Assembly (NCBI RefSeq): GCF_000384375.1
Contig: NZ_ARVX01000001.1
Location: 2,480,001-2,544,000, forward strand
Origin: Methylotenera versatilis 79
GTDB taxonomy: Bacteria > Pseudomonadota > Gammaproteobacteria > Burkholderiales > Methylophilaceae
Direction: 5' to 3'
DNA: 64,000 bases
Below are positions 1 through 9,491 of this stretch, in pieces (within the stretch, counting starts at the first letter, position 1; each line of letters opens with the position of its first letter). A model generated the notes under the pieces. That model saw nothing but the letters and a program-made list of their open reading frames with translations, made no database searches and was not told where the DNA came from. Made by a program: the position numbers and the translations under genes.

Positions 1-609
1 GATGCTTCATCAGCATCTTATTTTCTTGCTGCGGGAGTAATAGGCGGTGGCCCAGTAAGTGTTATTGGAATTAGTAAAGATAGTATTCAGGGCGATGTAA
101 AATTTGCTTATGCTCTGGACCCAGATAAAACTGAGCCTTTATATACAACTATACCGTTAAGCTATATGGGCGGAAATATCAGTTGGTTTGATAACAGGAT
201 GGAATCAAGCTTAGCTCCTGATGTTAAGCTTCAAGCAATAAATTTAGACTGCAACCATATTCCAGATGCCGCGATGACTTTGGCAATACTGGCTTTATTT
301 GCAGATGGCACAACTACTTTGCGCAATATCGCCAGTTGGCGCGTAAAAGAAACAGATCGTTTAACTGCAATGGCAACTGAATTACGTAAAGTTGGCGCGA
401 TTGTAGAAGAAGGTATAGATTACTTAACCATTACACCGCCCGAAAAACTAACGCCAAATGCTGTCATCGACACTTACGATGATCACCGTATGGCGATGTG
501 TTTTTCTTTAGTCAGTTTAGGTGGCGTGCCGATTACCATTAATGACCCTAATTGCGTGGCGAAAACTTTCCCCAATTATTTTGAGGAATTTAAGAAACTA
601 GTCAGTTAA
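1..609 (+). CDS. aroA: 3-phosphoshikimate 1-carboxyvinyltransferase (EPSP synthase), 3' part only
   Basis: This enzyme joins PEP to shikimate-3-phosphate in the shikimate pathway in the cytoplasm. The reading frame is open from base 1, so the start lies outside the window; 202 residues are visible. They open with the conserved [12 protein letters not shown] motif and go on to [32 protein letters not shown] and AKTFPNYFE, all EPSP synthase signatures of the C-terminal domain. Between the QGDVKFA segment and the MGGNISW segment there are about 14 more residues than in the E. coli enzyme as I recall it, plus about three more before NHIPDAA. The frame and flanking motifs are intact, so this looks like a lineage insertion rather than a frameshift. 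cmk follows in the same direction, a usual betaproteobacterial order, but with a DUF2061 gene on the other strand between them. Confidence 0.97.
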   Translation, partial: DASSASYFLAAGVIGGGPVSVIGISKDSIQGDVKFAYALDPDKTEPLYTTIPLSYMGGNISWFDNRMESSLAPDVKLQAINLDCNHIPDAAMTLAILALFADGTTTLRNIASWRVKETDRLTAMATELRKVGAIVEEGIDYLTITPPEKLTPNAVIDTYDDHRMAMCFSLVSLGGVPITINDPNCVAKTFPNYFEEFKKLVS

Positions 610-663
610 ATGGGCAAATTAAATGGGTTAAGTAAGCGATAAATCATGAATTAATCTGTTCAG

Positions 664-888
664 TTAATGCATATGTAACCAGCCCAATTTCACGGTTTTT
701 GCATATTTTTCTGGATTATTTTGCTCGAATTTTTTCCAAGCTTTCTCGTGAAAGTAGAAAACTACCGTATTGCAAGCGGGTTCGATAATTGCCAACAAAC
801 CGCCAACCATCGCGCTGCCAGTTAACAAATAACCTACCGTAAATGCAACGGCAAAGTGTAAAATTGCGAATGAAATTGTTTTAGCCAT
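664..888 (-). CDS. DUF2061 small membrane protein
   Basis: This 74-residue protein is of the DUF2061 type. It has two hydrophobic segments (about residues 5-22 and 24-45) joined by a short turn, then a charged tail with the motif FHEKAWKKFE that is common in this family. It is probably an inner-membrane protein. No biochemical function is established for the family, and nothing nearby suggests one. An AGGAGT ribosome-binding site sits just upstream of the ATG (minus strand), which supports the start. It lies on the opposite strand between aroA and cmk, so it is not in their operon. Confidence 0.8.
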   Translation of the reverse strand: MAKTISFAILHFAVAFTVGYLLTGSAMVGGLLAIIEPACNTVVFYFHEKAWKKFEQNNPEKYAKTVKLGWLHMH

Positions 889-976
889 GCTGTACTCCTA
901 AAAAGTTGAAACCATTATTATTCCATCAGAAATTTAATCCAATTGATTATTAAAATATTATCGATAAGTTTTATTT

Positions 977-1642
977 ATGAGTAACGCGCCTATTTCTGTT
1001 ATTACCATTGACGGCCCTTCTGCCAGTGGAAAAGGCACTGTTGCCGAGCGCGTAGCAGAAAAACTCGGATTTCATTACTTGGATTCTGGTGCTTTATATC
1101 GAATCGTCGCATTTGCTGCCAATAAAAATAATATTGCATGGAATCAAGCAGATGCACTGGGTGAGTTGGCAAAAAAACTTCATATACAATTTACCAAAGG
1201 TGACATTTATTTGAATGGTGAACGCATTACCGAAGCGGTTAGAAGCGAAGAAATGAGTCGCGGCGCATCAGAAGTTGCCATTCACCCGCCTGTGCGTGAT
1301 GCGCTATTAAACTTGCAGCGTAGTTTTCGCCAAGTACCTGGCTTGGTTGGAGATGGTCGCGATATGGGTTCTGTGATTTTTACCGATGCGCAATTGAAGA
1401 TCTTTTTAACTGCCGATGTAGAAATACGCGCAGAACGCCGTTACAAACAACTGATTAACAAGGGCTTAACGGCTGATTACAGTCAAATTTTAGCAGACTT
1501 ACAATTGCGTGATAGCCGTGATCGTCAGCGCAGTGCTGCGCCGCTGGTTCAAACGGCAGATGCACTACTATTAGACACGACGAATCGCAACATAGAGCAA
1601 GCGGTAGAATTCGTTTTAAATGCGCACCAAAAAACTCAGTAA
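977..1642 (+). CDS. cmk: Cytidylate kinase
   Basis: Phosphorylates CMP and dCMP with ATP in pyrimidine nucleotide recycling. The 221-residue length is normal for the bacterial CMP kinase. The P-loop GPSASGKGT is at residues 13-21. The GDGRDMGSVIF and ERRYKQL segments match the CMP-binding and LID regions. The next gene downstream is rpsA, a very widespread cmk-rpsA pairing. The 223-base gap before rpsA leaves room for a separate rpsA promoter and leader. Confidence 0.97.
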   Translation: MSNAPISVITIDGPSASGKGTVAERVAEKLGFHYLDSGALYRIVAFAANKNNIAWNQADALGELAKKLHIQFTKGDIYLNGERITEAVRSEEMSRGASEVAIHPPVRDALLNLQRSFRQVPGLVGDGRDMGSVIFTDAQLKIFLTADVEIRAERRYKQLINKGLTADYSQILADLQLRDSRDRQRSAAPLVQTADALLLDTTNRNIEQAVEFVLNAHQKTQ

Positions 1643-1865
1643 AAAACCAAAAAAAAACAGCAATTATTGGCATTAAAAAGTCATTAAGTCATTGAACAGA
1701 TGCTATTTTTTGTGTAACATGCACGATTCGTGTTAAGTTTAAAACAATATGATTGTTTGATTTAACGTTTAATAACTGCCCCACTGCTAGGTGGGAACGC
1801 TTAATGTGGTTTTTCAATCGTAATTTGAAAATGGCTTTAAGTAATTTTTTAGGTAACTCTTTTTA
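1643..1865 (+). promoter_or_regulatory. rpsA leader region with hairpin
   Basis: This is the noncoding gap between cmk and rpsA. It holds a compact hairpin, CCCAC-TGCTAG-GTGGG, at 1780-1795, about 70 bases before the rpsA start. An AGG-type ribosome-binding site lies near 1851. In E. coli the rpsA leader folds into hairpins through which S1 represses its own translation. Whether this leader works the same way is an inference; the hairpin is directly visible. Confidence 0.4.
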
Positions 1866-3380
1866 ATGGCTTCTACTTCTACTTCTCCATCATCGATGGA
1901 ATCTTTCGCCGCGCTTTTTGAAGAAAGCTTGGCACGTCAGGAAATGCGTTCCGGTGAAGTGATCACCGCAGAAGTTATCTTTATTGATAGCGATCACGTA
2001 ATTGTTAATGCTGGTTTAAAATCTGAAAGCGTCATTGATGCTGCAGAATTCAAAAATGCTCAAGGTGAGCTTGAAGTGGCCGTTGGCGACTTTGTAAAAG
2101 TATGTATCGAAAAATTAGAAGATGGCTTTGGTTCAACTCAGCTTTCTCGCGAAAAAGCGAAGAAAATGGAAGCTTGGCTTGATTTAGAAGACGCAATGAA
2201 CGAAGGCCGCGTAGTTAAAGGTTTCGTATCTAGCCGTGTTAAAGGCGGCTTACGCGTTTCAGTTAATGGCATCATGGCTTTCTTGCCAGGTTCATTGGTT
2301 GATATTCGCCCAGTAAAAGACACTACTCCTTTCGAAAATAAAGAGTGGGACTTCAAAGTAATCAAGCTTGACCGCAAACGTAACAATATCGTGGTTTCTC
2401 GCCGTGCTGTGATGGAAGTTAGCATGGGTGCAGACCGCGAAGCATTGATGGGCACATTGCAAGAAGGCGCGATCATTAAAGGTATCGTTAAAAACATTAC
2501 TGATTATGGCGCATTCGTTGACTTGGGCGGCATTGATGGCTTACTACACATTACTGATTTAGCATGGCGTCGCGTTAAGCACCCATCAGAAGTGCTAACA
2601 GTTGGTGAAGAAGTTGAAGCAAAAATCTTAAAATTCGATCAAGAGAAAAACCGCGTTTCATTAGGTATCAAACAATTAGGCGATGACCCATGGGTTGCAT
2701 TGACTCGCCGTTATCCAGTGAGCACACGCTTATTCGGTAAAGTTTCAAACATTACTGACTATGGCGCATTCGTTGAAGTAGAACCAGGCATTGAAGGTTT
2801 GGTACACGTTTCTGAAATGGATTGGACTAACAAAAACATTCACCCCGGCAAAATCGCTCAATTAGGCGACGAAGTTGAAGTGATGATTCTTGAGATCGAC
2901 GAAGATCGTCGTCGTTTATCATTAGGTATGAAACAGTGTAAAGCCAACCCTTGGGATGATTTCTCTGCGACTCACGCTAAAAATGACAAAGTTTCTGGTC
3001 AAATTAAATCAATCACTGACTTCGGCGTATTTATTGGCCTAGCTGGTGGCATTGATGGTTTAGTGCATTTGTCTGACTTATCTTGGACACAAACTGGCGA
3101 AGAAGCGATTCGTAACTTCAAAAAAGGTGACGAGTTAAGCGCAGTTATTTTAGCAATCGATGTTGAAAAAGAACGTATCTCTCTTGGTGTTAAACAACTG
3201 ACAGAAGATCCATCAGGTGCTACACCTTCATCTAGCAACGATGATAAAGCAGCAAAACCAAAAGCCAAAGCAAAAACCAAAGCTGAAGATAGCAGTACTA
3301 AAGCTGAAGATGATGCAGCAGCAGCTGGTACGACTAACCTTGGCGCTTTATTAAAAGCAAAAATGGATAGCAAGAAATAA
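1866..3380 (+). CDS. rpsA: 30S ribosomal protein S1, five-domain form
   Basis: S1 brings mRNA to the 30S subunit. The 504 residues contain five S1 (OB-fold) repeats at about residues 28-96, 114-181, 200-268, 285-355 and 373-443, recognisable by repeats of [15 protein letters not shown] and SLGxKQ. E. coli S1 has six repeats and 557 residues. Here the sixth is absent: after QLTEDPSG the chain runs straight into a Lys/Ala/Glu-rich tail (451-504) ending in [12 protein letters not shown], which resembles the C-terminal tail of betaproteobacterial S1. It appears that domain six was lost and the tail kept. The frame is clean, so this is not a truncation by mutation. ihfB follows 84 bases downstream. 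Confidence 0.96.
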   Translation: MASTSTSPSSMESFAALFEESLARQEMRSGEVITAEVIFIDSDHVIVNAGLKSESVIDAAEFKNAQGELEVAVGDFVKVCIEKLEDGFGSTQLSREKAKKMEAWLDLEDAMNEGRVVKGFVSSRVKGGLRVSVNGIMAFLPGSLVDIRPVKDTTPFENKEWDFKVIKLDRKRNNIVVSRRAVMEVSMGADREALMGTLQEGAIIKGIVKNITDYGAFVDLGGIDGLLHITDLAWRRVKHPSEVLTVGEEVEAKILKFDQEKNRVSLGIKQLGDDPWVALTRRYPVSTRLFGKVSNITDYGAFVEVEPGIEGLVHVSEMDWTNKNIHPGKIAQLGDEVEVMILEIDEDRRRLSLGMKQCKANPWDDFSATHAKNDKVSGQIKSITDFGVFIGLAGGIDGLVHLSDLSWTQTGEEAIRNFKKGDELSAVILAIDVEKERISLGVKQLTEDPSGATPSSSNDDKAAKPKAKAKTKAEDSSTKAEDDAAAAGTTNLGALLKAKMDSKK

Positions 3381-3464
3381 GTTAATTAGTAAAACTAAGC
3401 TAGTTTGATGTTAATCGATATTAATTTAAAACATATTAAGCTAAATTAAAGGCAACTATAAGCC

Positions 3465-3749
3465 ATGACAAAATCAGAATTAATTAATTTATTAGCAGAG
3501 CGTTTTCCACAACTTGTTGTGAAAGACGCTGAGTTATCAGTTAAAGCAATTTTAGACGCAATGACTGATAACTTATCGACTGGTGAGCGTATCGAAATTA
3601 GAGGGTTTGGTAGTTTTAGTTTGAATTATCGCCCTCCTCGTTTAGGTCGCAATCCAAAAACTGGCAGTAAAGTACAGGTACCTGCAAAACATGTACCACA
3701 CTTTAAAGCAGGTAAAGAGTTACGCGATCGCGTTGATTCTGCGACTTAA
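3465..3749 (+). CDS. ihfB: Integration host factor beta subunit
   Basis: This is a DNA-bending nucleoid protein that pairs with IHF alpha; the partner gene is also in this window, at 62052-62342. It has 94 residues, normal length. The beta-arm sequence [20 protein letters not shown] and the N-terminal [13 protein letters not shown] identify it as IHF-beta rather than HU. It follows rpsA, its usual neighbour, and a strong hairpin terminator lies just behind it. Confidence 0.97.
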   Translation: MTKSELINLLAERFPQLVVKDAELSVKAILDAMTDNLSTGERIEIRGFGSFSLNYRPPRLGRNPKTGSKVQVPAKHVPHFKAGKELRDRVDSAT

Positions 3750-3770
3750 ATTAACATCGATATGAGTAAT

Positions 3771-3801
3771 ACAAAACGGCGCAAATTATGCGCCGTTTTG
3801 T
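3771..3801 (+). terminator. Terminator after ihfB
   Basis: A perfect 13-bp inverted repeat (arms 3771-3783 and 3789-3801, loop AATTA) with a GC core GGCGCA and an A/T-rich base. It ends the rpsA-ihfB transcript about 20 bases after the ihfB stop. Confidence 0.85.
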
Positions 3802-3914
3802 ATTTAATTCCGCTTATTTCATTCAATACTGTCGTTACTTTTAACGTAATTCGTACAATGATTAGTCATTAAGCTTAAGCTTGGGTAAAATGCCTTTATA
3901 TAATTGGTGCAAGA

Positions 3915-5150
3915 TTGATGATGATAGAATTTGAATATTGGTGGCTGTTAGTTTTACCGCTGTTTTTTACTTTAGGCTGGATTGCCGCGCGTGTCGATAT
4001 TCGGCAATTACTTTCAGAATCCACAACTCTACCCGCCGCCTACTTTAAAGGCCTGAACTTTTTAATCAGCGATCAGCACGACAAGGCCGTTGAAGCTTTT
4101 TCTGAAGCCGTTATAGCCAATAGCGATTCACTAGAATTGCATTTCGCCTTAGGTAGTTTATTTAGACGTACTGGCGAAACAGAGCGCGCGATCAATCTCC
4201 ATATCAATTTGCTTGATAAAAAAGAGTTAACTGACCCGCAAAAAAATGCAGTAAAAGCAGAGCTCGCACAAGATTACTTAAAAGCAGGTTTGTTTGACCG
4301 CGCCGAAGAGTTATTTAAAGGTTTAGAAGATCAGCGCTATCGTCAGCCTGCGCTGCGTGCATTGTTAGAGATTTACGTGCGTGAGCGCGAATGGGCGCAA
4401 GCGATTACAACGGCAACGGAACTAGAGCGTTTATCTGGCGTGCCATTCAGAAAAGAAATCGCGCAATATTACTGTGAAATCGCCATGAATCACATCATCA
4501 CGCAAAACGCGGATGCGGCACATAGCCAGTTAGCATTAGCCTTAGATGCGAATAAAAACTGTATTCGCGCCAATGTACTGTTAGGCGATATTGCCGCCAG
4601 TGCGAATCAACATCAAGTCGCAATATCCTATTGGAAACGCATCGAATTTCAACAGCCAGAATATTTAGGGTTAGTAGCCAGCAAAATGCTAAAAAGTTAT
4701 CGCGCTTTAGATAGTGAAAATACTGAGAATGCAGGCATTGGAATCCATCTAAAAGAAGGTTTGGCGCAATTAAATACCTATATTGAAACCTACAAACTCC
4801 CTTCGTTGATGTCTGTTTTATATCAAGCAACATTAGCCGAAGAAGGTGCAGACAAAGCAGCCAAACTTGCGCGTAACGAGTTAATCCGTCAGCCTAGCTT
4901 AAGCACTTTAGATCAATTGCTACAAGCGCGAGCAATGGCGGATGACGTGAATAACCAAGATGTGCAATTAATGCAACAAACGGTACGCAATGCAATTGGC
5001 AATCGCGCGGCTTATCATTGTAATCAATGCGGATTTCGTGCCAAACAATATCACTGGCAATGCCCTGCTTGTAACGCTTGGGAATCATTACCGGCAGAAC
5101 CATCTGAGATGATGCAGCGTGAAATGACCGTAAAGAAAACTAATTCGTAA
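3915..5150 (+). CDS. lapB: Lipopolysaccharide assembly protein B (TPR, rubredoxin-like zinc domain)
   Basis: LapB is an inner-membrane anchored adaptor that controls LPS synthesis, in E. coli by promoting FtsH turnover of LpxC. The 411 residues comprise an N-terminal membrane segment (about 6-24), a long run of TPR-like helices, and a C-terminal rubredoxin-type zinc ribbon with C369-x2-C372 and C383-x2-C386. E. coli LapB is 389 residues. Several ATG codons in a row make the exact start uncertain by one or two codons. In many proteobacteria lapA lies directly before lapB after ihfB; here the 165-base gap holds only a terminator, so lapA is absent at this place. pyrF follows 26 bases downstream. 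Confidence 0.93.
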   Translation: MMMIEFEYWWLLVLPLFFTLGWIAARVDIRQLLSESTTLPAAYFKGLNFLISDQHDKAVEAFSEAVIANSDSLELHFALGSLFRRTGETERAINLHINLLDKKELTDPQKNAVKAELAQDYLKAGLFDRAEELFKGLEDQRYRQPALRALLEIYVREREWAQAITTATELERLSGVPFRKEIAQYYCEIAMNHIITQNADAAHSQLALALDANKNCIRANVLLGDIAASANQHQVAISYWKRIEFQQPEYLGLVASKMLKSYRALDSENTENAGIGIHLKEGLAQLNTYIETYKLPSLMSVLYQATLAEEGADKAAKLARNELIRQPSLSTLDQLLQARAMADDVNNQDVQLMQQTVRNAIGNRAAYHCNQCGFRAKQYHWQCPACNAWESLPAEPSEMMQREMTVKKTNS

Positions 5151-5176
5151 AAATTAAATCTGTAAAGTTAAACCAA

Positions 5177-5878
5177 ATGATCGATTCTAAAATCATTGTC
5201 GCGCTGGATTATGCCGATGCAGCAGGCGCACTTAATCTTGTTAATCAACTTGATTCCAGCTTATGTAAACTTAAAGTGGGCAAAGAACTGTTTACTGCCG
5301 CTGGCCCGCAATTGGTGGAAAAGTTAATCGCTAAAAACTTCCAAGTTTTTTTAGATTTAAAATTCCATGACATCCCCAATACAGTTGCAAAAGCCTGCGA
5401 AGCAGCAAGCAATTTGGGCGTATGGATGTTAAACGTTCATGCCAGCGGCGGAACTGCAATGATGCAAGCGGCGTTAGAAGGTGTTAATAAAAGCAAGTAT
5501 TCGCCTTATTTAATCGCCGTGACGGTGCTGACGAGTATGAGCCAAGCCAATCTAAATGAAATTGGCATTGAAAATAATATTGAAAATCAAGTGCTTAAGC
5601 TAGCAAAGCTATCACAACTTGCTGGCCTACATGGAGTAGTTTGTTCAGCATTAGAAGCCGAACTATTGAAACATCATTTACCGCAAGACTTTCTGTTGAT
5701 CACACCAGGCATTCGGCCTGCAAGCGCAAATAAAGATGATCAAACGCGCATATTAACGCCAACACAAGCGTTAACCGCTGGCGCCAGTTATTTGGTAATA
5801 GGTCGCCCAATTACGCAAGCAGTCAATCCTATTGATGCGTTAATTGCCATCAATCAAGAAATTCAGGCATTTGCATAG
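5177..5878 (+). CDS. pyrF: Orotidine 5'-phosphate decarboxylase
   Basis: Last step of UMP synthesis. 233 residues, usual for the short bacterial form. The catalytic D-x-K-x-x-D is seen as D60, K62 and D65 in [12 protein letters not shown]. The phosphate-binding motifs TPGIRP and YLVIGRPIT are near the C-terminus. It probably shares a transcript with lapB (26-base gap), an arrangement seen in many proteobacteria. Confidence 0.97.
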   Translation: MIDSKIIVALDYADAAGALNLVNQLDSSLCKLKVGKELFTAAGPQLVEKLIAKNFQVFLDLKFHDIPNTVAKACEAASNLGVWMLNVHASGGTAMMQAALEGVNKSKYSPYLIAVTVLTSMSQANLNEIGIENNIENQVLKLAKLSQLAGLHGVVCSALEAELLKHHLPQDFLLITPGIRPASANKDDQTRILTPTQALTAGASYLVIGRPITQAVNPIDALIAINQEIQAFA

Positions 5879-5979
5879 CCTATAAAAATAAGTTTGTAAC
5901 TAGCACTTAGTCAACGAAAACAGTACACTAACGTTGATGAGAGTGCTCGTCAACCATACTTAACTTAGGGGTAAAACAA

Positions 5980-6588
5980 ATGAAAAAAATATTAATCGCC
6001 TTACTTGCTAGCCTTGCATTTAGTTTTAATGCACTTGCTGCTGTTAACTTAAATACCGCTACACAACAAGAATTAGAGTCTTTAAATGGAATCGGTCCAG
6101 TAAAAGCGCAAGCGATTATTGATTATCGTAAAAAGAATGGTAACTTTAAATCGGTAGATGATCTTGAAAAAGTGGATGGTGTTGGTGCAATTACATTGCA
6201 AAACGTACGTAAAGATGTGGCTGTTAGCGGCAAAACCACTGCTGTAGCGCCAGTTGCAAAAGATACTAGTTTAGTTAAAGCAGCAGAATCAAAAACCGGT
6301 GATGCAAAAGCTAAAAAAACTAAGGCTGATACAAAAGCGAAAAGTGATATAGCAAAAGATGCAAAACCAGCGAAAGATGCTAGCTTAGTAAAATCCGCTG
6401 AATCAAAAACGGGCGATGTAAAAACAACTAAAGCTAAAAAAGAACCAAAAGCTAAAGAAACTAAAGCTGATGCAGCAAAAGATACTAGTTTAGTAAAATC
6501 AGCAGAAGCGAAAACCAAAGAAGATAAACCAGCTAAAGCGAAAAAACCTGCAAAAGCGAAAAAAACAGATACTGAAAAGAAAGAATAA
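5980..6588 (+). CDS. ComEA-like helix-hairpin-helix DNA-binding protein with repeated Lys-rich tail
   Basis: An exported protein with a Sec signal peptide (1-20, cleavage after ALA) followed by a ComEA-type helix-hairpin-helix module at about 22-85 (VNLNTATQQELESLNGIGPVKA). In naturally competent bacteria ComEA binds incoming DNA in the periplasm. The rest, residues 90-202, is unusual: a Lys/Ala-rich low-complexity tail holding three copies of a KDTSLVKSAESKTGD-type repeat separated by KAKK-type spacers. Typical ComEA proteins of this kind are near 90-110 residues, so the tail roughly doubles the protein. Its high positive charge could add nonspecific DNA or envelope binding. No other competence gene is nearby. 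Confidence 0.85.
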   Translation: MKKILIALLASLAFSFNALAAVNLNTATQQELESLNGIGPVKAQAIIDYRKKNGNFKSVDDLEKVDGVGAITLQNVRKDVAVSGKTTAVAPVAKDTSLVKAAESKTGDAKAKKTKADTKAKSDIAKDAKPAKDASLVKSAESKTGDVKTTKAKKEPKAKETKADAAKDTSLVKSAEAKTKEDKPAKAKKPAKAKKTDTEKKE

Positions 6589-6646
6589 ACTGAATCACTT
6601 TAAGACTTAAAGTAGCCCTTCAATATTTAGAAGTTCTTCATCATTA

Positions 6647-6670
6647 AAAAGCCCGCTTTCGCGGGCTTTT
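6647..6670. terminator. Bidirectional terminator between comEA-like and glycine-zipper genes
   Basis: Stem AAAAGCCCGC (6647-6656), loop TTTC, stem GCGGGCTTTT (6661-6670). It sits between two convergent genes and has A and T tracts on the two sides, so it can end transcripts from both. Confidence 0.85.
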
Positions 6671-6687
6671 ATCTTACTACTATTTAA

Positions 6688-7149
6688 TTAATCATCATGG
6701 CCCTGATGCTTATGTTTATTGTGACCTTTACCGTGTTTATGTTTGTTTTTATATTTGTAGTTATGATTGTTACTTACTTTAGGGCTAGGTTCATCAATAA
6801 CTTTACCAACCACTGCGCCACCTGCGCCACCTAAGCCCGAACCCACTACCGCACCTGTTGTGCTACCACTTACTTTACGACCTACGTAAGCACCGCCTGC
6901 ACCGCCAGCTGCACCTCCAATTACTGCTCCAGCTTGGCCTTCACCCTTGGTAGTTACTGCGCCACCCAAGCCGCCGCCTACGGCACCACCGACAACTTCA
7001 CCAGTACTACCACCGACAACGCTACCAATTGCAGTACCCGCAGCAGCACCTAAACCACCGCCTATAGCTGTTTTAGCGTTGCTATCTGCCGCCATTACTT
7101 GGCTTGAAAATAACAAAGCAAACAAAAACTGAATAGAGATACCTTTCAC
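6688..7149 (-). CDS. Exported glycine-zipper protein with His/Lys-rich tail
   Basis: 153 residues. A Sec signal peptide (1-20, ending VMA) precedes a region (about 25-115) built almost wholly of Gly/Ala/Val repeats of the GGxxGAxxG type. This is a glycine-zipper membrane domain as in OmpA-like and YMGG/SlyB-like proteins. The last 30 or so residues are hydrophilic and very rich in His, Lys, Asn and Gly (for example KHKHGKGHNKHKHQGHDD), which could bind divalent metals or polyanions. There is no lipobox Cys. Function is unknown; an envelope location is inferred from the signal peptide and zipper. Confidence 0.75.
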   Translation of the reverse strand: MKGISIQFLFALLFSSQVMAADSNAKTAIGGGLGAAAGTAIGSVVGGSTGEVVGGAVGGGLGGAVTTKGEGQAGAVIGGAAGGAGGAYVGRKVSGSTTGAVVGSGLGGAGGAVVGKVIDEPSPKVSNNHNYKYKNKHKHGKGHNKHKHQGHDD

Positions 7150-7280
7150 AACATGCTCCTTTTAAGTGCTACAAAGCCAATGCTTTGTTTCGCACATATA
7201 TTACAAGATAAAAAAAATTTACAAATCAGATAACACCGACATTGAATGTCAGCGTTTTCCTACAAACAAATGATGAAAAA

Positions 7281-9332
7281 CTATTTAACACGCATACCCG
7301 CTTGCGCGCCATTATCTGGACTTAGAATATAAGGCCCACCGCGTTCATCACTAGCGGCTAACACCATGCCTTCACTCATGCCAAACTTCATTTTGCGTGG
7401 TGCTAAGTTTGCCACCATCACGGTATTTCGTCCGACTAAAGTCGCTGGATCATAAGCTGATTTAATGCCTGCAAATACTTGTCGCGGCTTTTCTTCGCCA
7501 ATATCCAAAGTTAATTTGAGTAACTTTTCAGCGCCTTCTACATGTTCTGCGTTAACAATTTTAGCGATGCGTAAATCAACCTTAGTAAAATCATCAATGC
7601 TGATATATTCGGCTTCCGGTTGTGCGGCTACCTCTACTATTGGCGCTTGCGCTACAGCAGGTATTGCAGTTAAGTTTTCTTTGTTAGCTTCCGTCATGGC
7701 TTCAATCAGCTTAGGATCAATACGCGTAATCAAATGGTCATAAGCATTAATAGTCTGTTGGTTAATCAAAGATGTACCAACACTATCCCAGTCTAATGGT
7801 GCAATATTAAGGAACTTTTCAATCTCAGCAGCCAAATCTGGCAACACTGGTTTTAGGTACAAAGTTAGCAATCTAAACATTTCCAACGCATCAGAACATA
7901 CTTGCTGCAAAGCAACATCTTGCCCTTCTTGCTTCGCCATCACCCACGGCGCTTTTTCAGCAACATAACCATTAGCAATATCTGCCAAGCGCATAATTTC
8001 ACGCAACGCTTTGCCATATTCACGCTCTTCATACGCGTTTGAAATAATATTTGCGGCTGTTTGCAATTCTGCAATAACAGCATTTTGATTGGATGGCTGC
8101 AATTTTCCTGCGAAGCGCTTGTTAATAAACCCTGCGGTACGGCTGGCAATATTGATGTATTTACCCACCAAATCACTATTCACGCGCGCCACAAAATCTT
8201 CTAAATTCAAATCGATATCTTCCATCGTGCTATTCAATTTAGCTGCGTAGTAATAGCGCAAATATTCTGGATTTTTAATATGATCTAAATAACTACGCGC
8301 AGTAATAAACGTACCGCGCGACTTACTCATTTTTTCGCCGTTAACAGTTAAAAAACCGTGCGCGAAAATCTTGGTTGGTTTGCGGTGTCCACTATATTCA
8401 AGCGTTGCAGGCCAGAATAAAGCGTGGAAATACAAAATATCTTTACCAATAAAATGGTAAAGCTCAGTCGTTGAATCCGCTTTCCAATATTCGTCAAAAT
8501 CCAAGCCTTTAGCAGCGCACAGCTTTTTGAAACTGGCCATATAGCCAATCGGTGCGTCCAGCCAAACATAGAAGTACTTACCGGGCGCATCGGGAATTTC
8601 GAAACCAAAATAAGGCGCATCGCGTGAAATATCCCAATCGTTTAGGCCATTCTCAAACCACTCGCCCATTTTATTGGCTGCTTCACCTTGCAACGTGGCT
8701 TTATTAGTACCAGCACCAGAACGCGTCCATTCTTTTAAAAACGCTTCACATTCTGAAAGCTTGAAAAAGTAATGTTCGGTTTCTTTACGCACTGGCGCGG
8801 CGCCAGAAACCGCTGAATACGCATTAATCAATTCAGTCGGATTATAAGTTGCGCCGCATACTTCACAGTTATCGCCATATTGATCTTTCGCATGGCATTT
8901 CGGACACTCACCTTTAATAAAGCGGTCTGGCAGGAACATATTTTTAACAGGGTCAAAAAACTGTTCAATTGTTTTTGTCGCGATTTTGCCGTTGTCTTTT
9001 AATTTGCGATAAATCGTTTGTGATAATTCTTTATTCTCAGGCGCATTGGTGGAGTAATAATTATCGAAATCCACCAAAAATTCCGCAAAGTCTGCACTAT
9101 GTTCTTTATGCACGTTGGCAATTAAAGCTTCAGGCGTAATGCCCTCTTTTTCTGCGCGCAGCATAATCGGCGTGCCATGCGTGTCATCTGCACAAACGTA
9201 ATGCACCGTATGACCCTGCATTTTTTGAAAGCGCACCCATATATCCGTTTGAATATATTCAACCAAATGACCAAGGTGAATACTGCCGTTGGCATAAGGT
9301 AGAGCAGAAGTAACTAGGATTTTGCGAGCCAT
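7281..9332 (-). CDS. metG: Methionyl-tRNA synthetase
   Basis: Charges tRNA-Met. 683 residues, matching the long (E. coli-like) class. A HIGH-type motif is seen as HLGH in [10 protein letters not shown], the KMSKS loop as [11 protein letters not shown], and a zinc knuckle with CPKCH and CEVCG in the connective domain. The C-terminus (about 575-683) carries the EMAPII/Trbp111-like tRNA-binding and dimerisation domain. It is divergent from mrp/apbC, an often conserved pairing in proteobacteria. Confidence 0.98.
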   Translation of the reverse strand: MARKILVTSALPYANGSIHLGHLVEYIQTDIWVRFQKMQGHTVHYVCADDTHGTPIMLRAEKEGITPEALIANVHKEHSADFAEFLVDFDNYYSTNAPENKELSQTIYRKLKDNGKIATKTIEQFFDPVKNMFLPDRFIKGECPKCHAKDQYGDNCEVCGATYNPTELINAYSAVSGAAPVRKETEHYFFKLSECEAFLKEWTRSGAGTNKATLQGEAANKMGEWFENGLNDWDISRDAPYFGFEIPDAPGKYFYVWLDAPIGYMASFKKLCAAKGLDFDEYWKADSTTELYHFIGKDILYFHALFWPATLEYSGHRKPTKIFAHGFLTVNGEKMSKSRGTFITARSYLDHIKNPEYLRYYYAAKLNSTMEDIDLNLEDFVARVNSDLVGKYINIASRTAGFINKRFAGKLQPSNQNAVIAELQTAANIISNAYEEREYGKALREIMRLADIANGYVAEKAPWVMAKQEGQDVALQQVCSDALEMFRLLTLYLKPVLPDLAAEIEKFLNIAPLDWDSVGTSLINQQTINAYDHLITRIDPKLIEAMTEANKENLTAIPAVAQAPIVEVAAQPEAEYISIDDFTKVDLRIAKIVNAEHVEGAEKLLKLTLDIGEEKPRQVFAGIKSAYDPATLVGRNTVMVANLAPRKMKFGMSEGMVLAASDERGGPYILSPDNGAQAGMRVK

Positions 9333-9491
9333 AAATTGCTTTGATTTAAGGTAAAACGCTATTTTAGCAAATTAAGCTCTGTTTTAAAAAATTAAGGTGT
9401 TTTAAGTGTTAAGTATTGTTTAACTGAAAGCTTGCATGCTTTAAATACAGCCTTGCGCTAAAATAAGCGTTTTAACGAATCGTCACACATC

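Noticed and set aside
6123-6518. Minus-strand 131-codon frame opposite the ComEA-like tail
   Set aside because: It is the antisense shadow of a Lys/Ala repeat, which produces long open antisense frames.
6947-7132. Proline/threonine-rich plus-strand frame over the glycine-zipper gene
   Set aside because: An antisense reading of Gly codons (GGN to NCC) gives Pro-rich sequence; no start signal.
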